Source of the DNA: Gnetum montanum
Lineage: Eukaryota; Streptophyta; Gnetopsida; Gnetales; Gnetaceae
NCBI GenBank assembly: GCA_015680685.1
Contig: MNCI01005808.1
Span: forward strand, 181,717-245,716
Reading direction: 5' to 3'
DNA length: 64,000 nucleotides
A model generated the notes under the pieces. That model was not told the DNA's origin. It did no database searches and worked only from the letters and a program-made list of their open reading frames with translations. Of the stretch, positions 34,470-46,038 are shown piece after piece (position 1 is the stretch's first letter; every line of letters starts with the position of its first letter). The position numbers and the translations under genes are program-made.

Positions 34470-35203
34470 TGATGAGTGGTGAGGTACCCCTACACTCAAC
34501 CATACGAATACGAGCATTACACACGTGATCTGATCGAACTTCGTAGACTAAGTGCCTACATGCCTTATGGAACACCTAAGGTTAATCAATCATTTTCCTC
34601 CCAATCTTACTTGTATTTGTCACGATTGTATGGTTAAGTAAGCTTGAGGCATGTGATTTTTATATCCTTTATGTTTTTATCGCCTATGCTAAGACGGAAA
34701 AGGGTGAAGAGACTAAGTAACTAACCTTAACTAACTAAGCCTTAATTATCCTAGCATCAGTATTTGTTCCCACTTTTCATTTCACACCCTGAACCAATGC
34801 AATGCTACTAGGATTACCAAACGCTATTCGTTACTGGGATTACCAAGCGTAACGCACATGCTCGAAGCAGTCATATTGAATGCACTTAACTCAGCATTGC
34901 GGGTTGAGAGAGATTAAGTCCTTAAGAAAGCATTTAAACAATTAATGATAATTAATGTCCTAATTAGCTTAGTCCATGCACTGCAAGATTTATCCAAAAG
35001 TTTGTCTTTATTGTTGTACACAATTGTGTGCTCAAGTACAAAATTGCTCGAATAAAGATCCGTTCACTTTGGGACTCCTACAGTGGGCACATGGAAATTA
35101 TTCTAACCCTGGAATGGAAAAATGGTAAGAGTTTGGCTAAGGTCTAGATCTAGATGGAGAAACAAGGGAGAGCTACCTCTTATTTATAGAACTGGCGGTG
35201 GGC
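34470..35203 (-). repeat. 5' LTR of element F, U3 palindrome array deleted
   Basis: Colinear with the 3' LTR from TGATGAGTGG to GGCGGTGGGC just past the TATA box (minus strand 35188-35181), then it stops and element E sequence resumes at 35204. The missing part is exactly the outer U3 with all GATATC palindromes (about 85 bp). The LTR thus keeps TATA but lacks the upstream array. Confidence 0.82.
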
Positions 35204-36160
35204 ATTTACATAGATATAGCATACAATATACACAAATCTAGCTATCAAGCTCAAGTGATAAACAAAACATAGGTTAAATTCCAAATTAAAGTAGGTTATC
35301 AAGAAAGAAATTGAAATGCTTCTAAAAGTAGGATTTATATATTCTATAGAAAACAATGAGTAGAAGAGCTTACTTATTATTGTACCAAAGAAAGAAAGCC
35401 AAGGTAGGATTTATATTGATTTTGGCCTATTTAACATAACAACTTTTAAGAACCACTTTCCATTTTCATTTGTTGACTAGGTTTTGGACATCATTTTAGG
35501 CCATAAGAGCTTTTTTGATGGTGAAAGTGGCTATAATCATATTCAAATAGCCTTGAATATCAAGCCATGATCATATTCATAAGTTCCTAGGAAACTTTGC
35601 TTATAATAAAATTCCTTTTAACATATGTAATAGTAATGTTTTAATACCTAGTTCTCAGTATCCTCCAAAAATATATTGGAAATGGTATGGAAGTTTTCAT
35701 GGATAATTTTTTTACCTATGAATCTAATTTGAGCAAGTTGTAGACTTACTAAAGTAAATATTGAAATGTTGTGTAAAATCCAATCTAAAGTTTAACTAAT
35801 AGAAAATTCATTTAATCTCCAAAGGAACATTATTCTTGAACAATAGATATTAGAAAAGGAGATAGAGATGAATCTTGAAAAGATTCAAGTGATCCAAGGA
35901 ATTACACAAACACCATAGATAATGAAAGATATTAGATTTGGTTCTTTATGAATAAACTAGTGGTTAGCTCTTATATCATACTTTGGTTGGTGATTTTTTG
36001 GGAACTTTGTATAATAATCATTGATGGAAAGAAAACCAAAAATATTGTAGTAGATCATTTGTCTCAGTTGTAATGGGATAATAAGACTTATGAGAAACCA
36101 CTTTCTAATCAATTCTGAGATGAATTGTTTTTTTCTTCTTTGCAAAAGCCATGTTGGTTT
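35204..36160 (+). pseudogene. pol (RT-RH): RT and RNase H of element E, degraded
   Basis: The plus strand shows the gypsy RT order: a Lys/Glu-rich N-terminus, a segment matching FRLLNMATFKDHFP near 35420-35460, SFFDGESGYNHIQIA near 35510-35550, and the catalytic box as FMDN (35696-35707). RNase H ends near 36080 with a VVDHLSQL-like stretch. Many stops. Confidence 0.72.
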
Positions 36161-37520
36161 CATTGGATGTAGTTAAACCACGATATGTAGATTATCTTGC
36201 CTACTTACTCATGTAAGATGTCCCTATCAAATGGGATAAACATAGGAAATAATAATTCCTACATTAAGTCAAATACTACATGGAGAGAGTGTGACTTTTA
36301 TAAAATCTAAGTGTGTGTATTAGTTTAAGGATGTGTACTAGAGGAAGATTAACTAAGAGTTCTTCAAGATGCTCACAAGGCACCCTATGAAGGCTTCTAT
36401 GATGGGAGACAAACAACCATATAAATTCTCATGAAAGAAGATTTTTAGCCAATGATAATTAGAGATGCCCATCAATTTTCTAATTCTTGTAAAAGGTGTT
36501 AACAAGATGGTGGGATAATAGTAGGGCTTGAGGATCCTCAATAGTAAATTTAACCATTGAAATCATTCAACTTCTGGAGAATTAATTTTATGGAACCCAT
36601 TACATATATATCAAATGGAAAGTCCTACATCATTTTTGCAGTGGACTATTATATGAAATGAATAAACATTATAGTAATAATTAATTTCACGATGACAATA
36701 GTTGTAAGATTCTTTTAGCAACAAGTGGCAAATAGGTTTGGTATTCCAAGGACACTTATTTTTGATAATGATACCCCCTTTATGATTTCTACCTTTAAAC
36801 AATTGACAAGATGCTTAGGAATGGAATACAAACTAACCACATCCTATCTTTCCCAAACTAACGATCAAGCCAATGTAACCAATAAGAAAATAACATAGAT
36901 CCTTACTAAGATGATTAGCAAGTATAGAAAAGATTAGAGCATGAAACTTAATGATGTCTTATGGATCTATTTCTTCACATGGAACCTTCCTATAGGCTAT
37001 TCCCCACATGAATTAGTGTACAAAAAGTTTCCTAAACTACCAATTCAAATGAAATTATGTATACTAAATACTACTTATGAACTTGACCTTGACATGAGCC
37101 TAGCACAAAAAGAATCGATCATGATCCTTATTTTTCTAGACAAAAATTGCACTCATGATGAATAAGGTCCACAAGAAATACACCAAACAATATAATGAGA
37201 CTAAGATTCAACAAGCAGAGTTTCACCCATGAGATAAGGTCCTCTAATAGAATCCCACTCATTTGTCTTTATACACTAAGCTCCAACCATTATGGAAAAA
37301 TTCTTACATCATAAGTTCTACATTCCAATCTAGTGCCATGTAGATATACCATCCTAACTATCCACAGTGACTTATTTTGATCAACATGTAATAAGTCAAA
37401 TCATTTAAGCACTCACAAATAGCCACTCACTCACATGTAATCTCTACAACTTTCAAAGTTTATTTCATTTTTCATAGCTTCACCTTCCATCTCAATAATG
37501 GGAGAGGTATCCATTTCAAT
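36161..37520 (+). pseudogene. pol (INT): Integrase of element E, degraded
   Basis: The zinc-binding part is near 36355-36510 (SCKRC). The core includes ISNGKSYIIFAVDYY near 36610-36650 and DNDTPF near 36768. 36941-37165 encodes MKLNDVLWIYFFTWNLPIGYSPHELVYKK, the usual LWAYRTTxKTPIGxSPYxLVYG motif. The end of pol is at the block AATGGGAGAGGTATCC (37497-37512). Confidence 0.78.
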
Positions 37521-38092
37521 TAATACCTTGTGAGAGAAATTTTTTTCACTTTTTTATTTTACATTTTTATTTTAATTCTTCTATTTGTTAGTATTTTCTT
37601 AAATTTTTGTATTTTATTTTGTCTTTTAATTAGGTCACTACTCTTATGTGCAAATGATTTTCATATTTTCTGTTAATAAATTTGCTACTTATGTATAAGA
37701 ATCAACTATGTTATTTAGATTATGTCTTATATTATCATAATATTGAAGGAATAATTGTGCAACAATAGTGATATCATGTCATCCATCCCTCCATTTTTAG
37801 AAATAAGAGGCTCTTATCATGGATGTAATGTGATTCTTGTCATCCAAAAATTAAAATTGAATCATGATCATTATGACTTAAAGAAATAAGAATCAAGAGG
37901 AATTAAAGAATGGTGACACATCAAGGGACTTGTAAATTCTTTAGTCTTCCTCTATGAGTCCTAGTACTCCACTTGGATATGCTATCACACATGTTTTAAT
38001 TGTTTGGGAAATATTAATTGTATAAAAGTTGGTCACATTTCAATTTCTACAATCCCTTCTCATTCTAATCCATCACATTGTTATCCTCAGTT
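37521..38092 (+). other. AT-rich spacer after pol of element E
   Basis: No gene seen. Corresponds in position to H 57310-58700, which also begins with a long T-rich tract. Confidence 0.5.
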
Positions 38093-39817
38093 ATAATGAT
38101 GATGATTTTGTTTAGTATAATGTCAGTTCCTGATAATAACAATTGTGTGGTTGTTGGAACATGAGCTTGAACAACATTCAATTTCTAAGGGGCTCATGAA
38201 CATCTTGTGAAATGGTTATACAAGGATATTTTAGATAGGACCCTACTATGGAGAGGATCCACTTGTATAACTATTGGAGATCTAGCTTATAAACAAATCC
38301 TATAATTTCAAGACATCAAGGGTTGTTTTCTTTACTATTGTGCATCATCCTTTGACCATTTCTTCTCATATTTGTTAAACTTTCATGATAAGTACCCTAA
38401 ATTCCTTATATTTCTTAGCTTCCAAACCATGCTAATCCATCATCCCAACTTAGTTGAATAGTTCACATGTTTTTTTATAGCTTATAACCCTTCCTATAGC
38501 TCTCATTCAATAGTAGAAATGCTAAGAAATATCCTAGAAAATTAGCTAAAAATCAAAAAAAAATTAATCTTAGGGCCTATGAATGCTACTACGTCGATGC
38601 ATGAGGCTTACTTAACACAGTCCCATTAATAGAATAACATTGATACAAGACTAAAAAAACTACATATGTGTGTGCTATACTTCAAAATTTTTTCATTCTT
38701 ATCAATTATGTTAAGGGATTTTCTATTATTTTAAAGAGCTAAAGTCTTCCAACTGTGAAATCTACCACATTATTCCTTCAATTTTCATTGTTTAAAAACA
38801 TGTGAGCTCCTGGAGTTAAGCTCTATGTTGTATAGGCATTCAATTTATCATTTGAAAATTTTTAAAAATCCCAAATTTTGAACACTTAAGGTAGCTAACA
38901 TTAAAATTTATTATAATAGCTCCAAAATTGCTAACTTAACTACCTTAGAACCTCTTAGATGTTATACCATAATCATTTATGGGTGTTAAAGTCATATTTT
39001 TAAAAAATTGGTTGATTTTAAGGATGATTAAGGACCAAAACTCTTATAATTTTTTTTTTTTTTGAAAAATCCTAAGCCACAATGTTCAACCCATCAAGCA
39101 GGATCCTAAAAGATTTAGTAGATGAGTGAAAGCCTAACCTCTTCAAATGGTTTCACCCAAGCTTGAACCTAGGTCTTTGACTTTAAAAAGAAGTATCTTA
39201 CAGTCATTTGGAAAATAATAATTGATCACAAACATGATTGTAGATGGTACCCAAGAGAGTCTCGAAGCTAGGTAGTTCATCCTAAAGAAGAAAAAGCAAT
39301 AACAAGATGGACAAAGATGGACATGTTAATAGGAGTTGGAATGAGAAGCCATCCACAAAACAAGATTGATAAGGGAGGAACCTAAAGTGGAATATATCAA
39401 GTAGATTCTCATAGTAGAAATAGGGTAATTCAAAAAGTACAAAACATGAATGTAAAGACCCATTCTTAAAGTGATCTTTAAAGAAGCCTACTTAGAAAAG
39501 ATTTGAACCATGGAGATCTAGAGCTGTATGCTTAATGAACCAAGTTTTAAATCCTTCTTGTAGTTTACACCTTAAGAAGTTTGAGACCAACCAATGACAT
39601 CTTCATTACCACCTATCATTTTAGCGATTAGAGAATGATATTTGGAGGAAATGTATCTCTTTTTAAATAACTGCCAAGGAGATGTAATAGTCAAGATTAG
39701 GAACATCACCATCTCCTAATTAGTAGATGCCATTGTAGAAGCGTTTTGGAAACAAAAATTGCAAAGGTATCCACCAAATTAGATTAAGAGTTCAAGATGA
39801 AGTTGATGTTATAGTCC
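38093..39817 (+). pseudogene. Unrecognised ORF remnant downstream of pol, element E
   Basis: From 38163 one frame reads, with only a few stops, HEHLVKWLYKDILDRTLLWR, then DLAYKQIL, a stretch with SSFDHFFSYLLNFHDKYPKF, and SYSSHSIVEMLRNI. I do not recognise it, and it has no obvious match in the N-terminal part of the H ORF. It lies where the extra ORF of H begins. A probable SINE interrupts it (39048-39230), and element G interrupts it at 39818; the coding remnant resumes at 47031. Confidence 0.5.
39048..39230 (-). mobile_element. Probable tRNA-derived SINE
   Basis: On the minus strand: a degenerate A-box region GACTGTAAGATACTT (near 39205-39190), a B-box-like GGTTCAAGCTT (39169-39159) and a 3' A-run of about 14 (39063-39050). 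The head resembles the SINE at 5578-5739 (both contain GTAAGATACTT). Target duplication not resolved. Confidence 0.5.
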
Positions 39818-40789
39818 TGATGAGTGGCAAGATACCCCTACACTCAACCATAAAAAACGAGCATAGCACACGCAATCTGGTCGAACTCCGCAGACTAAGT
39901 GCCTACACACCCCATGGAACACTTAGGGTCAATCATTCGTTGTCTTCCCAAACTTACTTATAGTTGTTACAGTGTATGGTTAAGTAAGTCCGAGGTATAT
40001 GATTTTTATAGCTTTTTATGTTTTATGTCTCCTATGCTAACAAGGTGAAGGGTTGAGAAACTAATGACTAATTCTAACTAATGAACTATGTCTAAATTAC
40101 CTAGTGTCATCATCTGTTTCCACTTACCATACACACCTTGAACCAATGCAATCGTAGCTACCAAACGTGAATCGTTGCTAGGATCACCACGCGTAACGCA
40201 CGCGCTCGAAGTGGTCATACTAAGGCACTTAACTAGGAGGAAAGGGTTGAGAGAATCTAATCTAGCCTAAGTGTGATGAGCATTCGCTCCTTGATTATCC
40301 GTACACATCCTGGTGCACAACTACCACTGGGATCACCAAGCACAGATCCTAGGTATGCCACTAGGTTACCAAGTAGTCACACTTAGATGCTTATAATCAA
40401 GTCATACTCATTCCACATTACTAGGAGAGAAGGGTGAGAGAAAAAGCAATAAATAACATTAAATAAAATCCTATTCCATGCACTAGAAGGTTTATCCAGG
40501 AAGTTCGTCTTTATTTCCATACACAACTTGTGTTCAGGTACAATGTTGCTCGAATAAAGATCTGTTCACTTTAGGACTCCTACTGCAGGCACATGGAATA
40601 TATTCTATCTCTGGAGTGATTAATCTGCTAGAGTTTCCCTACTTCTAGCCTAGGATGATGAAACAAGGGAGAGCCACCTCTTATTTATAGATATGATGGC
40701 ACACCACGATATCGCGTACGCGATATCGCAGGGGACGAAGTGATATCGCGTATGTGATATCACAGCCCATGTGATATCGCGTCTCATCA
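39818..40789 (-). repeat. 3' LTR of element G
   Basis: 972 bp, plus strand TGATGAGTGG...TCTCATCA. Longer than the LTRs of A, B and F because it has a second, diverged copy of an internal module (about 40275-40445, related to 40100-40255). TATA at 40689-40682, GATATC array 40710-40780. Confidence 0.92.
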
Positions 40790-42752
40790 TACCCCCATGA
40801 TTGAATGAAAACTTGTCCTCGAGTTCCTTACAATGATATCGAGAAGGTATGGGATTATTGACTCAATGAAACTAATGGGATGACATCTGAACTGATCATC
40901 ATTACAAGACTTGACAAAACTGGTGTTCCTAAAAATAAGGGTGAACACCTTATTACATTGACATCGGGCCTTACTTGGTAGCTGAGAGAGAGAAGAGAGA
41001 AAGAAGTGTTGTTGCTACCAATGCCAAGATTGCACCTTTCGTTGTCCATCCATAGGCGCATCATCGATCTTACTCCTTGCATAGCTACTTCAATACTCCT
41101 CCATTCCAAGTGTTTGCTCTAGATCCAATCCATTGTTGTATGATCACCATCTGCACACACAACACAATCATATATTAGCAAGGGTAAATGAATCATCTTG
41201 TAATTAATACATTTCTTCGGTGGAAGGTCCATTAGCTAGGTTATGGTATGGTTGATATGGGTCTGGAGATATATTAATGATGACTACTAAAGGTGTAGGT
41301 GTTTGGAAAAAATTGGGGCTAGGAGAAAATCAAAAAAAGTAGGCCCTGTACCCCCATGACTAATTGCGAACCTCTGGTAGTGTTAGAATGGAGAAAGAAA
41401 AGGAGTAAGAAAGATAGATAAAAAGGGACAACTATAGCATCAATGAAATGGATGTCAAGATGGAAATGAAAAAAATAAAATTAATTACAAAATGTTAAGG
41501 GAAAGAGATTAACTGGTGCACCAAATAGGAATGTCAGTGGGTCCTCCCCAAAGCAAGCTCATGCCCTTAATGCCTTGACAAACCCACATTCAAAGAGTTC
41601 GTAGGCTTTGGGAATGTCAATTGGAACAAGAGTTAAAGACTTAACTGTAAGAATTTACCAAAAATAACATGACGTATCTACCAAAATATACACTAATGAT
41701 ACAATCAGCAAGAGGTGAATAGTGGAAAGAAGGATGGAGAGAAGAGAATGGAATGGAGTCTCAAGAACAAGGTCATATATAGCCCCTTGTGTAGTTCATG
41801 ATTAATGTGACTTGGCAAATCTCATTTCAACATTGGCCTTAAACCAACCACATCCAGTGACTTCACATCAATGCATTCGGCCAATCCATCCTCTTGAATA
41901 ACAAGAATGCTCCCCCCAAAAGCCACGACCATTCCGATGAAACAAAGGAGAGAATGGGAAGCGAGAAGGGACCTTAGTTAGAGGGAACACTTTTGGTTCC
42001 ATAACCAGTGCTTGTAGCCCAAGTTTATTTCGTCTAAGGGGTGTGCTTTGAATTCTCACTTTTTTTTTGTTTTTTTATGTGTGAGAACCACACCATGCAA
42101 AGACTTATTATTTTTATTGTCTCAACTTTTGATATTGGGTAACATTGGAACAACAAGAAAAATCAAGAAGAAAACATCCAAGCACCCAAGAGAATGGCCA
42201 ACACAAATGCATCAAGTTCCCTTGAATTCACACCCTTTTCAAACCTTGAGTCCTTCCTTAGTTTGAGAAGTACCCAGTCACCGATTCGTTAAGGTTCTTA
42301 TTATGAAGGAGACTGTACATTTCCAAGCCAAGAGAGACCATAGAAACTAGTGGATGGATGGATGAAGTGAACTCATTGCCTACCATATCAAAAGAACATA
42401 CCTTAGTATCAACATCATGACTTAAAGGTAAAAACCAACATTAGCAATCAACATGAAAACAATTCATACCATCACGAAGAACACTTATTGGGTGACAAAC
42501 TTACTGGATGGATCACACACACACAAACACACATAAAAAATGGAAAAGTATAACGATGTTGTAAAATAAAAACAAGAAAATTTAAAGAAATGTGTAAAAC
42601 AAAAACAAGAAAAGTTGAAGAACGTTGTAAAAAAAAACAAGAAAAGTTAAAGAAATTGTAAAACAAAAATGTGTAAGACAAAAATATGTAAAAAAAAAAC
42701 ATAAAAAGAACTGAGGGCCTCCAATGATCAGCATAGGTGGCCATCTCCCCCA
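40790..42752 (-). other. 3' untranslated region of element G
   Basis: Colinear with the F and B 3' UTRs. It begins with the polypurine tract (minus strand CATGGGGGTA), has the second core at 41351-41360 and the pol-end copy at 42747-42756. It contains a run of diverged A-rich tandem repeats around GTAAAACAAAAACAAGAAAAG (42560-42710). Confidence 0.7.
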
Positions 42753-43600
42753 TGACTGAATTGCAAGGGAGATATTTGAAATAATGAGCATCTATTTGAA
42801 TTTCGTAAAAGTGCCCAACTTCTCCCTATTAATGTTCTTAGGTTGAGGGGTGGAAGTTGGCGATGCTCATATTCTAATGTGTCTATGCCTTCGTTGTTAG
42901 CATGAGTTGTACTCCCAGTTCGTTCCATGCATATTAAGTTGCTCTTTTTAGTAGCTGTCAACCACGGGGTGTCTACTAGTTGTGTGGTTGCTACATACAG
43001 GCATCTTTGTTTTAAAGTATCAAGAGCACACCTATTGCATGGAGGCATTTCCTCCATGTCATCACCCGATGAATCACTATATGTGATGCATGGAAATTTC
43101 TTCTTCTAGGTCTTTCCATAAATGTTTATCTTAGATATTTGCAAGAAAAGATCACGGATCCCTAGGTACGTGTCTATTGTACTTAGCCATGGCCTTCCCA
43201 TTATAATTGGGAAGCCCCCTTCATTGTTGTTAACTTCAATCACCAGGAAATCGGCTGGGTATGACCACCCACACACAGTGGTAATAATGTCCTCCATTAA
43301 TCCCAAGGGAATGGTGATGGACTGGTCTGCTAGCTCTAGTTGGATGTTGCTCTTCTTAAGTTGTGGTAGGTTCTAGGCTTGATACATCTCTCGTGATATT
43401 AAATTGACTCCGAATCCTGAGTCAAGAATAGCCTTATGTGGTTCATTCCTGGCAATTTGTAAATAGATTAAGGGGCTTCCAGGATCAGTTAGTTTCTTGG
43501 GAAGGTGGCCTACCTTGATCCAGTCGGTTACGGTATGCATTAACATAACCATATGCGTACTCTATTGTTGGACTGAAGGGTGCTCCGAAGTGTTAGATGG
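42753..43600 (-). pseudogene. pol (PR): Protease region of element G
   Basis: 43306-43106 encodes GLMEDIITTVCGWSYPADF and GRPWLSTIDTYLGIRDL. The catalytic triad DSG is intact (AILDSGFGVNLIS near 43440-43395). The deletion junction with the 3' UTR is at about 42783-42795. 43057-42800 carries the Cys/Gln linker (ATTQLVDTPWLTA). Confidence 0.82.
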
Positions 43601-43623
43601 TGGAGTGTACATAGGCTTAACCA

Positions 43624-43709
43624 CTTGTTGTTGCGAGAGTTTTTCTAGGCTTTTGGTTTTGAAGANGCTTGTTGTTGCGAGAGTTTTTCTAGGCTTTTGG
43701 TTTTGAAGA
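43624..43709. other. Single N between two identical 42-bp copies (likely assembly scar)
   Basis: The 42 bases 43624-43665 are repeated exactly at 43668-43709, with N at 43666 and one base between. Exact identity in an otherwise decayed element suggests two contig ends that overlap but were joined instead of merged. Confidence 0.85.
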
Positions 43710-44745
43710 AAGTTCTTTTCTTTTTACAGTTATTAGAACTAGCAGCAGGTTGAATATTTACAGCTCTCATAGTGTGACATTTCTGTGGTTGAGTAGGGAG
43801 TTCCCCTTACATTGTTGGAGTAGGAGGTGTTATGGGAACTACAAGTGGAAGAGGTGCAGATGGAGTTGGAGGATGGTGTATATGTGGGATGTCTCCCAGA
43901 GTAGAAGGAGTCCTCCTAAAGTACTCCTAAACTTGGTAGTAACGTTGGGGAGTTGTGTGACTCATAGAGTCACTTGGAGAAACCGGCTGCTACACATAAT
44001 AGCCATAAAGATCAGGTTGCCAGTAAGGGTATTGTTGTTTCGGTGGTGGCATCCCCCATGGCTATGGGTATTGCCACTGCTGATGCTATCCGATGGGTTG
44101 TGGTGGAGTTCCACTTGGATACAACATTAGTGGTTGGTGGAACTGCCTTGGGTTACTTTGAGGATAAGGTAACCTTCGAGGTGTTTGCCGTTGGTTGAGT
44201 CTTGGGTTAAGTGCATACACTCCAGACTCCTGTAGATGTGAGATGATTGGACAGGATCCTTGAGGATGGTCATAGTGGCAGATCTCACATCCACCATCAT
44301 CATCTGTGTCTGAATCCACAACTTCATCTAAGATAGTAATTTTCCCCTTACCCTTGTTATGTGCAGGGCCTAAATTTCTCCACTTTGTCTTATCTTTGTC
44401 ACTACTTTGTTCCACCTTAGACTCTTCTACAATTTTCAAGACAGTTTTAATTCTAGAGTCTAAGGAATCCCACAATTGATCCATCTTAGCCGATACTTCT
44501 GTTGTTAATTTTTGAATCGGCAAGGTTTTTCTGTTCACCAACTCTTCGAGTGGTGACTCATCCTCCTCATCACAAAACTTCACTCCCTTCTTTCGAAGGG
44601 AGGGATCACGATTGTATTCTTCCGCACTTTCCCTTTTGCGTAGCTCACCTTCTTCTTTTGCTACTTGTTCCAACAAGCGATGTACTTCATGGGCTCTAAG
44701 TTGTGATAGTCTCCCTTAGGCATAAGTCCTAAGGGTTCTCCTCGT

Positions 44746-45195
44746 NNNNNNNNNNNNNNNNNNNNNNNNNNNNNNNNNNNNNNNNNNNNNNNNNNNNNNN
44801 NNNNNNNNNNNNNNNNNNNNNNNNNNNNNNNNNNNNNNNNNNNNNNNNNNNNNNNNNNNNNNNNNNNNNNNNNNNNNNNNNNNNNNNNNNNNNNNNNNNN
44901 NNNNNNNNNNNNNNNNNNNNNNNNNNNNNNNNNNNNNNNNNNNNNNNNNNNNNNNNNNNNNNNNNNNNNNNNNNNNNNNNNNNNNNNNNNNNNNNNNNNN
45001 NNNNNNNNNNNNNNNNNNNNNNNNNNNNNNNNNNNNNNNNNNNNNNNNNNNNNNNNNNNNNNNNNNNNNNNNNNNNNNNNNNNNNNNNNNNNNNNNNNNN
45101 NNNNNNNNNNNNNNNNNNNNNNNNNNNNNNNNNNNNNNNNNNNNNNNNNNNNNNNNNNNNNNNNNNNNNNNNNNNNNNNNNNNNNNNNNNNNNNN
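44746..45195. other. Assembly gap (450 N)
   Basis: N run inside gag of element G. Frames that read through it are not real ORFs. Confidence 0.99.
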
Positions 45196-46019
45196 AGAGG
45201 TGGAAGGAGAGGGTGAGTGATGAGATGAAAGAGAAGAGAAAGGAGAACCATCGTCATGGTGATGCTTCTTGCCTTCTCTTCGGCTGATACGGCCCTGATC
45301 GTGGTGATGATCTAATTGCCCATCCTTATTATGAGTTGTTGTTTCCTCTATTAATAGTTGGTGTTCACGGGGATCAAAACCAGTGTTATGTATCGTTGAG
45401 CGCAGGTTCTGATACCCCACCTCCTCACCATCGTTAGGAGTGGGAACATCATTTGTTAGAGAACCCGTCATAATGGGTCCATCATCTCCTATTTTGCTAA
45501 GGACGTGCAGGCCTTTGCCCTTCAATAGGATATGTTGGCTCTCCTACCTTGAGTCCCTCATACGTTGTGCTTCTGTGGGATAATAATCCCTTGTATCAAA
45601 GTTTCCTATAATGTATTCAACATAGAGCTAAGTCATGCCGATCTGTGCCAAGGCATGGAGGAGCATGTTGGGGACTGCACAATCCAGATGTAACACTGTG
45701 TTACCTTGTAAATCTCTCTAGCACATCTGTTCATCTTGATGGAGGATAAAAGTAAAGTTGGGAATATACTCATCAGGATGAGTATATTCCACCCTATATT
45801 TTTGAGGAACTGGCGAATTTAGGTTATGTGTTTTTGATTGCTGACTGTTCTTTGGATTATCCCTAGGTGGTGAGTTGCTTTTGTTAGAAGAAGAAATTTT
45901 TATCTATCGGTGTGCTAATTATCATTATATAATTTTTCTTTTAATTAACCCGAAGGTTCATTTAACCTCCCAACGATGTAAGTGATGTCCTATGTTCTAT
46001 TTGGCACACAAACACTTAG

Positions 46020-46037
46020 TCCCTGGCAACAGTGCCA
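46020..46037 (-). other. Primer-binding site, tRNA-Asp type (element G)
   Basis: Minus strand TGGCACTGTTGCCAGGGA, three changes from the tRNA-Asp complement, all of transition type. Confidence 0.9.
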
Positions 46038-46038
46038 A

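Larger units (their letters stand above)
28272..35203 (-). mobile_element. Element F: pol-deleted gypsy element
   Basis: 3' LTR 28272-29072, 3' UTR, then directly protease and gag; RT, RNase H and integrase are absent. PBS 34451-34468 and a 5' LTR lacking its U3 end (34470-35203). Inserted in pol of element E, which continues on both sides. The internal deletion point is the same as in G. Confidence 0.88.
43601..45897 (-). pseudogene. gag: gag of element G, degraded, with gap
   Basis: 44676-44086 is open for 196 codons: LLEQVAKEEGELRKRESAEE, DPSLRKKGVKFCDEE, a Lys/Asp-rich region, an intact zinc knuckle CEICHYDHPQGSC (44289-44250) and the LNPRLNQRQTPRRLPYP tail. The N-terminal half reads KGLHVLSKIGDDGPI near 45520. 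The expected start codon ATG is ATT at 45897-45895. N's cover 44746-45195. Confidence 0.82.

Noticed and set aside
37521-38092. 3' LTR of element E just after pol
   Set aside because: No TGATGA start or polypurine tract is present here; both occur later at 62460-62478, after the extra ORF.
44661-45525. Frames of 198 and 269 codons across the second gap
   Set aside because: Mostly N. Only the end that matches gag of related elements was kept.
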